This document shows, piece after piece, positions 9,345 to 17,072 of a stretch of 64,000 nt of DNA. The stretch covers positions 1,016,799 through 1,080,798 of the forward strand of contig NZ_JADQTL010000009.1 of NCBI RefSeq assembly GCF_017168145.1, read 5' to 3'. This DNA comes from Anaerovorax sp. IOR16. GTDB taxonomy: Bacteria; Bacillota; Clostridia; Peptostreptococcales; Anaerovoracaceae. Both the position numbers and the translations under genes were made by a program. How positions within the stretch are numbered: position 1 is the stretch's first letter; each line of letters begins with the position of its first letter. The notes beneath the pieces were generated by a model. It had not been told where the DNA came from. It saw nothing but the letters and a program-made list of their open reading frames with translations, and made no database searches.

Positions 9345-10805
9345 ATGTTCCCGATTGGCTTTTTAAATATGTCAGCTATTATAACCGGTCTTTACGTCAT
9401 TAATTTCTTTATTGCATTTACCATTATTTTTCTTGAACGTAAAGACCCATCCGCTACCCTCGCTTGGCTTATGATACTATTCTTACTGCCTGGTGTGGGT
9501 ATCGTTTTTTATTTTTTGTTTTCTCAAAATATATCACGCCAGAAAATCTTCCGTCTGTCTAAATTTGAAGAAGCATCCATTAGTAATGCTCTTTATGAGC
9601 AAATGAATGATATTAGAAATGGTCATTTTGAATTTGCAAAGTTGGAAGCAAAAAAATGGCAAGATATGATTCGTCTAAATCAAACCTACAGCGAAGCCTA
9701 TTTTACACAAGATAATCATATAACCATTCTCACTGATGGCAATCATAAATTTAATTCTTTGCTGCAGGATATTAAAAAGGCGACCATTTCCATTAATATT
9801 ATGTATTACATAGTAAAAAATGATACTTTGGGTCGTGCCTTTATTGATCTTCTAACAAAAAAAGCACAAGAAGGTGTTGAAGTAAGATTTTTAGTTGATG
9901 GTCTAGGTGGAAGACAATTAAATCGAAAAGCCTTAGAGCATTTCAAAGCAGCTGGAGGGCAATTTGCATTTTTCTTTCCACCAAAGCTTAAATATGTCAA
10001 TATGAAGCTTAATTACAGAAATCATCGAAAACTTGTCATCATTGACAATGAGATTGGGTATTTAGGTGGCTTTAATGTAGCAAATGAATACATTGGCAAA
10101 AATAAAAAATTTGGTTATTGGCGTGACACTCACCTTCGCGTAACCGGAGGCAGTATTGAAGATATGAATGCTCGATTTATTTTAGATTGGCGTTTTGCGT
10201 CAAAAGAGCAATTAATCATTTCTCATTCATATTATCCAAAAGTAACTCATAGTGGCACAACCGGAATGCAAATTGTTTCCTGTGGTCCAGATTCTCCAAA
10301 ATCAGAAGTAGAACTTGGATATTTAAAGATGATTTGTAATGCAAAGAAAAACATTTATATTCAAACACCTTATTTTATTCCAGATTCCAGTATCTTGGAA
10401 GCTTTAAAAATGGCAACTCTTTCCGGCGTTGATGTTCGTATTATGATTCCATGCAAACCGGATCATATGTTTGTCTATTGGGCTACTTATTCGTATGTAG
10501 GTATTCTTTTAAGTGCAGGCGCTCGTATCTTTATCTACGACAACGGTTTTTTACATGCAAAAACAATATGTGTAGATGGAGAAGTCGCGTCTATCGGTTC
10601 TGCTAACTTTGATATACGAAGTTTCCGACTTAATTTTGAAGCAAATGCATTTATATATGATAGTGAGCTCGCTTATAAATTGGAATCCATTTTTGAAGCA
10701 GATATGGAAAAGAGTCACGAATTAACAAAACAGCTTTATCGTAACCGTTCCCACTTGATTCAATTTAAAGAATCCATCGCAAGACTCTTATCGGACTTGT
10801 TGTAA
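9345..10805 (+). CDS. cls: Cardiolipin synthase (phospholipase D family)
   Basis: The membrane enzyme condenses two phosphatidylglycerols to cardiolipin and glycerol. The 486-residue product has two N-terminal membrane helices (about 8-30 and 40-60) and two HKD motifs: HRKLVIIDNEIGYLGG near 225 and HAKTICVDGEVASIGSAN near 405. Both are complete and spaced as in bacterial Cls. The ATG follows AGGAGG. It is the last gene before the T-box leader. Confidence 0.95.
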   Translation: MFPIGFLNMSAIITGLYVINFFIAFTIIFLERKDPSATLAWLMILFLLPGVGIVFYFLFSQNISRQKIFRLSKFEEASISNALYEQMNDIRNGHFEFAKLEAKKWQDMIRLNQTYSEAYFTQDNHITILTDGNHKFNSLLQDIKKATISINIMYYIVKNDTLGRAFIDLLTKKAQEGVEVRFLVDGLGGRQLNRKALEHFKAAGGQFAFFFPPKLKYVNMKLNYRNHRKLVIIDNEIGYLGGFNVANEYIGKNKKFGYWRDTHLRVTGGSIEDMNARFILDWRFASKEQLIISHSYYPKVTHSGTTGMQIVSCGPDSPKSEVELGYLKMICNAKKNIYIQTPYFIPDSSILEALKMATLSGVDVRIMIPCKPDHMFVYWATYSYVGILLSAGARIFIYDNGFLHAKTICVDGEVASIGSANFDIRSFRLNFEANAFIYDSELAYKLESIFEADMEKSHELTKQLYRNRSHLIQFKESIARLLSDLL

Positions 10806-10843
10806 TAAAATCAGAAAATTACTACACAATGACGAAAAAAAGA

Positions 10844-10872
10844 TTGACAACAAAAAAAACTAATGCTAATAT
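10844..10872 (+). promoter_or_regulatory. Promoter of the trpXYZ T-box operon
   Basis: A consensus TTGACA (10844-10849), a 17-bp spacer and TAATAT (10867-10872) with a TGC extension. Transcription would start near 10880, right at the T-box leader. Confidence 0.85.
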
Positions 10873-10879
10873 AGCTATA

Positions 10880-11147
10880 AACCTACGACGAGGGAGTAAA
10901 ACTGTAAAACGATCTTACAGCGAATCCGGGGTGGTGCAAGCCGGACAGATAACGCTACAGTATAATGGTCCTCCGAGGGCAAGGCGAACAGGATTTCTCA
11001 AAATTCTTAGTAGTTGCGACGCGAAGCTAGCGTTATTGGCTAAGGGTGTGATGGCACTCTGCAAAGAGAATGTATGAAAGATACATTAAACAAGGTGGTA
11101 CCGCAGGTTGACACTTGTCCTTGAAATTGGGATAAGTGTTTTTTTAT
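10880..11147 (+). ncRNA. Tryptophan-specific T-box riboswitch
   Basis: The T-box core AAGGTGGTACCGCAG is at 11092-11106 and is followed by an intrinsic terminator. Stem I elements are visible: GAGGGAGTA on the 5' side, the distal AG-bulge/loop region (CAGCGAATCCGGGGTGG, GCAAGCCGG) and a specifier loop ...TATAATGGTCC in which TGG (10966-10968) would pair with the tRNA-Trp anticodon. Uncharged tRNA-Trp stabilises the antiterminator and allows transporter expression. An 82-codon open frame across the leader is not a gene. Confidence 0.93.
11111..11147 (+). terminator. T-box-controlled terminator
   Basis: ACACTTGTCC pairs with GGGATAAGTGT (G-U pairs included) and is followed by seven T. The competing antiterminator uses the T-box sequence just upstream. 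Confidence 0.85.
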
Positions 11148-11219
11148 TTCACTGATGCCCCTCTCGCAGAGAAAGAAACCCCTTTTCAAACAATTATCGG
11201 AAAAGAAAAGGAGAAAAAA

Positions 11220-12239
11220 ATGAAAAAATTAAACAAAAAAGTAACAATGGTATTGGTTATCACTTTAATGATTCTTTCCGCTTTTACAGGCTGCGGAACC
11301 AATCAATCCAATGACACTGCAGACAATCTGCCTACAATTGGTATTGTTCAAATTATTGAGCATACTTCTCTCAATATGATTCGTGAATCAATTGTTGCGC
11401 AATTAGAAGCAGATGGATTTACTGATGGTGAAACGGTGCACATTGATTATCAAAATGCGCAAGGTGATCAAAATAACTTAAAAACAATCTGCCAACAATT
11501 TACCTCTAAAAATTATGATTTGATTGTAGCAATTGCAACTCCATCTGCACAGGTCGCGTTGGGAGAAACAACAGAAATTCCAATTGTATTTTCCGCCGTT
11601 ACCGATCCAATTGCAGCGGGTCTTGTTACAACGATGCAACAGCCAGGTGGCAATATTACCGGAACTTCAGATGCTGTCTCTCCGGAACAAATTATGGAAT
11701 TGGCAAAACAAATTACACCTGATTTCAAAAATATCGGTGTTTTATACAACTCCGGTGAAACAAATTCCATTTCAGTTATTAACAATTTGAAAGAATATGC
11801 AGACAAAAACAATATTAATGTTTTAGAAGCTCCGGTTATGAACGGCAGTGAAGTGCAACAAGCAGCAGCATCGTTGGTTGATAAAGCTGACGTTGTATTT
11901 GCCCCAATTGATAATACGATAGCTTCTGCTATGCCAATTATTACACAAACTCTAAATGAAGCAAAAATTCCATTCTACGTAAGTGCAGACTCTATGGTTA
12001 TGGACGGCGGTCTAGCAACCTACGGTATTAATTATGAAATATTAGGTGCAAAAACCGGCGAAATGGTAACCGCGATCTTAAATGGAAGTGCTCCTGGGTC
12101 CATTGATGTTGAAACCATGTCCGATATGAATATTTACATCAATACCGATACTGCAAAGAAAATCGGAGTTACCATCCCTGAATCTATTATGAAAAAGGCT
12201 ACCATCTTTACCGATGCAGATTCCTCTCAAAATCAATAA
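11220..12239 (+). CDS. trpX: Tryptophan ABC transporter, substrate-binding lipoprotein
   Basis: The 339-residue protein has a lipoprotein signal peptide (basic start, hydrophobic core, lipobox LSAFTGC with Cys near residue 24) and the ABC_sub_bind fold: PTIGIVQI near 38, a QGD motif near 82, then ITGTSDAVSPEQ and IGVLYNSGETNS. It would capture tryptophan outside the membrane for TrpY/TrpZ. The specificity is inferred from the Trp T-box, in line with trpXYZ operons of Firmicutes. The start ATG at 11220 follows AAAAGGAG; the longer frame overlaps the terminator. Confidence 0.88.
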   Translation: MKKLNKKVTMVLVITLMILSAFTGCGTNQSNDTADNLPTIGIVQIIEHTSLNMIRESIVAQLEADGFTDGETVHIDYQNAQGDQNNLKTICQQFTSKNYDLIVAIATPSAQVALGETTEIPIVFSAVTDPIAAGLVTTMQQPGGNITGTSDAVSPEQIMELAKQITPDFKNIGVLYNSGETNSISVINNLKEYADKNNINVLEAPVMNGSEVQQAAASLVDKADVVFAPIDNTIASAMPIITQTLNEAKIPFYVSADSMVMDGGLATYGINYEILGAKTGEMVTAILNGSAPGSIDVETMSDMNIYINTDTAKKIGVTIPESIMKKATIFTDADSSQNQ

Positions 12240-12349
12240 TCTATTACTAAAAAAATTACAATAAGTAAGTGAAATCAAGTAGATTAAAAATCATTTTAAA
12301 ATAGATTAGAAATTTAACAAAAACAGAAATAGAAAGCTAGGTATTTTAT

Positions 12350-13297
12350 ATGACAATTACCGCAATCCTTGACTCTTTTGAATTGGGTTTAATCTATGCT
12401 ATTTTAGCCCTGGGTGTATTCCTTTCCTTTCGTACGCTGAACACACCCGATCTGACCGTAGACGGAAGCATCGTGACAGGTGCTGCTGCTTCTGCCATAC
12501 TTTGCAGTACGGGACACTCTCCCCTTGTCGCGTTGCTTGCTTCTTTTATACTAGCCTCTTTGGCTGGTGCGGTCACTGCTTTATTAAACATTAAATTGAA
12601 AATCGAGCCACTATTGGCAGGCATCCTAGTAATGCTTGCCTTATATTCTTTAAATTTACGTTTGATGGGCTCAAGATCAAACATTGCACTTACGCAAAGC
12701 AACACGCTTTATAAAAGTTTTCATGCAGCCGTACAAAGTAATTACTCATCGTTAATTTTAGGAATTATTATTTTAAGCATCGCTACGCTCAGCTTGTATT
12801 TCTTTTTAAATACACGTTTGGGATTTGCACTTCGTGCTACTGGAGATAATGAGTACATGGTACGTGCATCTGGCGTAAACAGCAATCTTATGAAGCTTTT
12901 GGGTCTTTCTTTGTCTAACGGCTTTGTTGGTCTTGCCGGTGGCCTTTTGGCACAGTACCAGTCCTATTCAGATGTTCAAATGGGTGTTGGCATGGTAGTC
13001 ATCGGGCTTGCCTCCGTTATTGTAGGAGAAACTATTTTTGAACTTTTTACAAAGACCGTTCCTCTTCTAATACGTCTACTCGCCGTTTCAGTAGGAGCAA
13101 TCCTTTACCGATTAGCTCTTGCGTTTGCCTTAAGCTGTGGTATGCCGGCCACGGATTTGAAACTGATTTCCGCGGTAATCGTTGCCATTGCTTTATCAAC
13201 CGGAGTAATGAAGGATTCTTTTCTGAAAAAGAAGATTTCTTTTACTTCAAACTCAATAAAACCTGCAAAGGACGGTGAATCCTATGATATGCATTGA
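12350..13297 (+). CDS. trpY: Tryptophan ABC transporter, permease
   Basis: The 315-residue integral membrane protein has about eight hydrophobic segments and resembles the branched-chain type permease family (LRTLNTPDLTVDGSIVTGAA near residue 28, ALRATGDNEYMVRASGVN near 160, GLANGL-like segment SNGFVGLAGGLLAQYQ near 190). It forms the membrane channel of the transporter. The gene overlaps trpZ by 14 bases, indicating coupling. The ribosome binding site is weak. Confidence 0.87.
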   Translation: MTITAILDSFELGLIYAILALGVFLSFRTLNTPDLTVDGSIVTGAAASAILCSTGHSPLVALLASFILASLAGAVTALLNIKLKIEPLLAGILVMLALYSLNLRLMGSRSNIALTQSNTLYKSFHAAVQSNYSSLILGIIILSIATLSLYFFLNTRLGFALRATGDNEYMVRASGVNSNLMKLLGLSLSNGFVGLAGGLLAQYQSYSDVQMGVGMVVIGLASVIVGETIFELFTKTVPLLIRLLAVSVGAILYRLALAFALSCGMPATDLKLISAVIVAIALSTGVMKDSFLKKKISFTSNSIKPAKDGESYDMH

Positions 13298-14060
13298 ACA
13301 TCTTTATAAAATCTTTGGCTATGGAACCGTCAATGAAAAACTTGCCTTGCAGGATGTCAGTCTTACCATGCATCCGGGAGAGTTTATCACTATTATCGGC
13401 AGTAACGGTGCCGGCAAATCCACATTAATGAATTGCCTATCCGGAGTAGAAAAAACCGATCATGGTAATATATTTTTAAATGATATTAATATTACAAAGT
13501 ATCCGGAACACAAACGCTCTCGCTATATTGGCCGTGTATTTCAAGATCCAATGAAAGGAACTGCCTTTGATATGACCATCGAGCAAAATTTGGCCATTGC
13601 ATACAACAAAGACAAATTCCGAGGTTTACAGAAAGGTATATCAAAAAAAGAAAAAGCGTTTTTTCGTGAACGCTTATCACTATTGGGCATGGGTTTAGAG
13701 GATCGAATGACGCAAAAAGTAAAATTGCTTTCCGGAGGACAAAGGCAAGCACTTACGTTATTTATGGCCATTCTTGTCAACCCAAAGCTATTGTTATTAG
13801 ACGAGCATACTGCTGCATTAGATCCGGCGACGGCAAAAAAAGTCTTAGATCTTACCGACCAATTTGCAAATTCAAAAGATCTTTGCACGATGATGATTAC
13901 ACATAATATGAGTGATGCATTACGTCACGGTACAAGAACCATTCTTATGGATAGCGGTCGTATTATCATGGATATTTCCGGAGAAGAACGCGAAAAAATG
14001 ACCGTTGAAAAATTAATTGAGCAATTTGAAATTCAAAACGATCGTATGCTTTTAAAATAG
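13284..14060 (+). CDS. trpZ: Tryptophan ABC transporter, ATPase
   Basis: The 258-residue ABC ATPase has Walker A GSNGAGKST near residue 36, the Q-loop VFQDPMKG, signature LSGGQRQAL, Walker B LLLLDEHTAALDP and the H-loop ITHNMSDA. It drives transport by TrpY. The ATG at 13284 is favoured because the upstream in-frame GTG at 13275 lies inside the GGACGGTGA ribosome binding site. Confidence 0.9.
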   Translation: MICIEHLYKIFGYGTVNEKLALQDVSLTMHPGEFITIIGSNGAGKSTLMNCLSGVEKTDHGNIFLNDINITKYPEHKRSRYIGRVFQDPMKGTAFDMTIEQNLAIAYNKDKFRGLQKGISKKEKAFFRERLSLLGMGLEDRMTQKVKLLSGGQRQALTLFMAILVNPKLLLLDEHTAALDPATAKKVLDLTDQFANSKDLCTMMITHNMSDALRHGTRTILMDSGRIIMDISGEEREKMTVEKLIEQFEIQNDRMLLK

Positions 14061-14065
14061 TATAA

Positions 14066-14108
14066 AAATCACCTCATGGGCAATACTGTCCTCGAGGTGA
14101 TTTTTTTT
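14066..14108 (+). terminator. trpZ terminator whose 3' arm contains the next gene's ribosome binding site
   Basis: AAAATCACCTC pairs with GAGGTGATTTT and is followed by a T run that ends at ATG 14109. GAGGTGA in the 3' arm is also the Shine-Dalgarno sequence of the DMT gene, so a folded hairpin would both end transcription and hide the site. Confidence 0.8.
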
Positions 14109-14543
14109 ATGTTGGGAATTCTTATGAGTATCGTAGCAGGTGCTGCTATGAGTTTACAAGGCGTAATCAATACTCGATTAGGAGAAAAAATCGGTCTGTA
14201 TGAATCTAACACATTTGTACAAGGAACCGCTTTTCTTCTCGCTATCATTACAATGTTTCTGCTTGGAAAAGGGAATTTCACAGATTTATTGCATGTAAAT
14301 AAGATTTATTGGCTTGGCGGTGTATTGGGTCTTGTCATTACAATAACCGTTATGCTGGCTATCGGCCATCTTAGTCCTACTTATGCCATCTCCATTATTC
14401 TAATCAGTCAACTTTTGGTTGCAGCTATCATTGATGCTTTCGCTCTTTTTGGTTCCGAGCAAATTCATTTTGGGTGGACAAAATATACAGGAATCGCACT
14501 AATGATTGCCGGTGTAATCTTATTCAAATGGAAATCCCTTTGA
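14109..14543 (+). CDS. DMT-family transporter (YdcZ/DUF606 type)
   Basis: The 144-residue membrane protein has five predicted helices. The start MLGILMSIVAGAAMSLQGVINTRLG is the conserved first helix and loop of the YdcZ/DUF606 half of the drug/metabolite transporter superfamily. Such proteins usually act as dimers, and the substrate is unknown. The start at 14109 is chosen because GAGGTGA lies eight bases upstream; a longer frame begins inside the terminator hairpin. Confidence 0.8.
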   Translation: MLGILMSIVAGAAMSLQGVINTRLGEKIGLYESNTFVQGTAFLLAIITMFLLGKGNFTDLLHVNKIYWLGGVLGLVITITVMLAIGHLSPTYAISIILISQLLVAAIIDAFALFGSEQIHFGWTKYTGIALMIAGVILFKWKSL

Positions 14544-14581
14544 ATCCTAATTGATTCAGATAAAAACAGTCAAGATAAAAA

Positions 14582-14884
14582 TTACATCCATTTTACATCA
14601 CCGGAAAGTCCATCATAACCAGGATGATTATCAAAACGTACGACTCCTACTTGAACCTTTCCACAAACGGCTTCTGTTACTTTTGCATGTCCAATTGAAC
14701 CAAAACCGCCACATAGTTCCAAAAGTAAAACTCCTTCTTCCGCAAGTTTTTTTGCCTCTTCACATGCCATTTCATAGTTTTTTACACCAATCGTAATCAT
14801 TTCTCCGACTTCAAAATCCATAACCATTCGTCTTGGTTCAGTCATTGCTCCGTTTACAAACATAAAAGCTACTTTTCTTTTCAT
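14582..14884 (-). CDS. DUF6506 family protein
   Basis: The 100-residue protein begins KRKVAFMFVNG and contains ELCGGFGSIGHAKV and VGVVRFDNHPGYDG, the pattern of the DUF6506 family of small cytosolic proteins of unknown function. The start follows AAAGAGG. It stands alone and convergent to the DMT gene. Confidence 0.8.
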   Translation of the reverse strand: MKRKVAFMFVNGAMTEPRRMVMDFEVGEMITIGVKNYEMACEEAKKLAEEGVLLLELCGGFGSIGHAKVTEAVCGKVQVGVVRFDNHPGYDGLSGDVKWM

Positions 14885-15095
14885 TTTATACCTCTTTCTA
14901 CGCATGCCTTGCGTTTTTATTCATTTATTAAACTTTTAACTAGTATATCACGCATAAATGGATTGAAAAAGAAGCTTCATAAAATCTGTGTAAAGTTTTT
15001 AATTTTAGAAATACTAACTATAAGATAGCATTTCCTTTTAAAAAATATTATATCTTAATATTACAATAAAATAATTAAAAAAAGGAGAAAATGAA

Positions 15096-15674
15096 ATGAT
15101 TAAAAAAATATGTTTATTATTACTCATCACGATTCTCAGTATCTCCAGTTTAATTGGATGTACGACTCAAAATGATATGGACACAACGAATACTATTTCC
15201 CCAGTTGCCGCGGATGAAGTACAGCTTGGTGATTTTAAAGCCCAAGATCTTAAAGGAAACGAAGTAACAAAGGATATATTTTCTAATTATGATCTAACTC
15301 TTGTAAATTTATTTACAACATGGTGTTCACCTTGTATAGAAGAAATTCCTTATTTAAATCAAGTCGATAAAGAACTGGCTGATAAAGCAGTAAATGTAAT
15401 CGGTATTGTCTTAGATGTGAATGAGGATGGAAAAATTGATGATAAAAAATTAGATAAATTAAATGAAATCATTAAATCTACAAAAGCAGAATATGATATT
15501 ATTTTACCCGATAAAGTGCTAAGGGAAGGACGTTTAAAAAATGTTGATTCCGTACCAGGATCCTTCTTTGTTGATAAAAATGGGAATATTGTCGGTGAAA
15601 CTTATGTTGGTTCACATTCCAAAGATGAATGGATTAAAATTGTAAATGATGAACTGAATAAAATCAAAAAATAA
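15096..15674 (+). CDS. Thioredoxin-like lipoprotein (TlpA/ResA type)
   Basis: The 192-residue protein starts with a lipoprotein signal (basic start, leucine-rich core, lipobox SSLIGC at about residues 18-23). A TlpA-like thioredoxin domain follows, with FTTWCSPCIEE near residue 75 and VPGSFFVDKNGNIVG near 155 (the cis-Pro strand). It is an extracytoplasmic membrane-anchored thiol oxidoreductase. It leads an operon with a CXXC mini-protein and a polyferredoxin, an arrangement common in Clostridia, probably moving electrons across the membrane to thiols. Confidence 0.9.
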   Translation: MIKKICLLLLITILSISSLIGCTTQNDMDTTNTISPVAADEVQLGDFKAQDLKGNEVTKDIFSNYDLTLVNLFTTWCSPCIEEIPYLNQVDKELADKAVNVIGIVLDVNEDGKIDDKKLDKLNEIIKSTKAEYDIILPDKVLREGRLKNVDSVPGSFFVDKNGNIVGETYVGSHSKDEWIKIVNDELNKIKK

Positions 15675-15689
15675 TATGAGGGAAATGCT

Positions 15690-15845
15690 ATGCGTAGGAA
15701 AAAAAAGAAAAATACAAATATAGTTACAATCTTCCTTATTTTCATTGGTATCTTTTTCATGGTTTTCGGGATTTACCGTGGTGAAGTACCTGTTATGTTT
15801 GAAAAATCCATAAATATTTGTCTGGAGTGTATTGGAATTGGCTAA
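15690..15845 (+). CDS. CD1871A-family CXXC mini-protein
   Basis: This 51-codon gene begins with a Lys/Arg-rich start, followed by one membrane helix (about 10-30) and GIYRGEVPVM...NICLECIGIG. The C-terminal CxxC pattern and length match the CD1871A family. It lies 15 bases after the TlpA-like gene and overlaps the polyferredoxin gene. It probably relays electrons between them. Confidence 0.85.
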   Translation: MRRKKKKNTNIVTIFLIFIGIFFMVFGIYRGEVPVMFEKSINICLECIGIG

Positions 15846-16710
15846 AGAAAGTATAAGAAGCAACGATCGTTCACGTTATTTTGTGCAAGGAATATGGGCA
15901 CTGATTACAAACAGCTTCCTGATTGGTTTTATCCAAGGAAAAATCTATCAAGGAAAAATAAAAAATGTATGCGTACCAGGATTAAACTGTTATTCCTGTC
16001 CAGGTGCAGTAGCATCTTGTCCAATTGGTTCCTTGCAAGCAGTGATTGGCAGCTATGAATTTAAATTTGCCTTTTATGTCGCTGGATTTATGATTGTGAT
16101 TGGCTCAATTATGGGTCGTTTTGTTTGCGGTTATCTCTGTCCCTTTGGATTTTTTCAAGATATGCTTCATAAAATCCCTTTTTATAAGAAACCAAAAACC
16201 TTCAAAGGTGACCGACCTTTGCGAAAACTAAAATACATTATATTAATTGTATTTGTTATATTAATGCCATTATTTATCGTCGATATCATCGGGCAAGGCA
16301 CTCCCTATTTTTGTAAATTAATTTGTCCGGCGGGAACCTTAGAAGGCGGCATTCCGCTTGTACTGATGAATGAAACACTCCAAAAAACGGTTGGATGGCT
16401 TTATGCTTGGAAAAACATTCTTTTAGTTATAACTATTATTGCTTCTATTATTATTTATCGCCCATTTTGCAAATACATCTGTCCACTTGGCGCAATCTAT
16501 TCAATATTTAATCCGATTTCTATTTTTAAATATCGAGTCAATCCTGAAAAATGCATTCACTGCCATGCTTGTGCAACGGAATGCAAAATGAACGTTGATC
16601 CAGTGAAGAATGCAAATGATTTGGAATGTATAAGATGTGGCAAATGCAAAAGCATCTGCCCTACTAATGCCATTGAGTATACCTATTTTAAAGAAAAGTA
16701 CACCTACTAA
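15832..16710 (+). CDS. Membrane polyferredoxin (NapH/YccM-like 4Fe-4S protein)
   Basis: The 292-residue protein has four or five membrane helices, two CxxxCP-type motifs flanking helices (FVCGYLCPFG and YICPLGA; a third cluster lies at ICPAGT), and two C-terminal 4Fe-4S ferredoxin motifs (CIHCHACATEC and CIRCGKCKSICP). It moves electrons at the membrane. The TTG start at 15832 follows GGAG and overlaps the CXXC gene by 14 bases, so translation is coupled. Its stop codon lies in the following terminator. Confidence 0.9.
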   Translation: MELAKESIRSNDRSRYFVQGIWALITNSFLIGFIQGKIYQGKIKNVCVPGLNCYSCPGAVASCPIGSLQAVIGSYEFKFAFYVAGFMIVIGSIMGRFVCGYLCPFGFFQDMLHKIPFYKKPKTFKGDRPLRKLKYIILIVFVILMPLFIVDIIGQGTPYFCKLICPAGTLEGGIPLVLMNETLQKTVGWLYAWKNILLVITIIASIIIYRPFCKYICPLGAIYSIFNPISIFKYRVNPEKCIHCHACATECKMNVDPVKNANDLECIRCGKCKSICPTNAIEYTYFKEKYTY

Positions 16711-16746
16711 AATTAGATCTTTTTCATCTAATTTGTAGGTGTACTT
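16696..16746. terminator. Long bidirectional terminator
   Basis: AAGTACACCTAC plus AATTAGAT pairs with ATCTAATT plus GTAGGTGTACTT around loop CTTTTTC, with one small bulge. It ends the ferredoxin operon and, on the other strand, would end the interrupted spoIVA. Confidence 0.9.
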
Positions 16747-16778
16747 CATTTCTTAAAATAATTATGATTGATTTATAT

Positions 16779-17072
16779 TTACAAAACAATACAAATAAAA
16801 TAATCTTTACCCTCATCGGAAATTTTCTGTAAGGAACGTTGTACTTTCAATCGAATATGCTCCGGTACATTAGAAAGTTTATGTTCCATTTGTTCCGTTA
16901 CCATTTCATACAGAGATTTACCAAAGAGATTTGTTTCCCAAATCTTTGATGGATCATTTTCAAACTCTGTCAATAAGTAACGAATCAGATCCTCAGATTG
17001 TTTTTCCGAACCAACGACTGGTGAAACCTCAGTGGTTATATCTGTTTTAATGATATGTGTACTGAGTATCAA
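16779..17072 (-). pseudogene. spoIVA: spoIVA, C-terminal remnant interrupted by the mobile element
   Basis: The frame encodes about 95 residues that align with the end of SpoIVA, the ATPase that forms the basal layer of the spore coat: HIIKTDITTEVSPVVG, SEKQSEDLIRYLL, PSKIWETNLFGKSL and a C-terminal ICIVL. A normal SpoIVA is about 490 residues, so roughly the first 400 are missing. The first three codons (from 17072) belong to the element. The 5' part should lie at the other end of the element, beyond 64,000. The residue pattern is intact, so the gene may be restored by excision rather than dead. Confidence 0.88.
17047..17072. other. Left attachment junction (attL) of the element
   Basis: SpoIVA similarity starts at codons Thr-His-Ile-Ile-Lys (17060-17046). 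The recombinase frame runs through the same bases and stops at TAA 17049-17047. The crossover must lie within or just right of about 17050-17066. The exact core cannot be fixed without the other junction. Confidence 0.75.

Noticed and set aside
10829..11077. 82-codon open frame on the plus strand
   Set aside because: It lies across the T-box leader; the RNA structure, T-box core and terminator explain the sequence.
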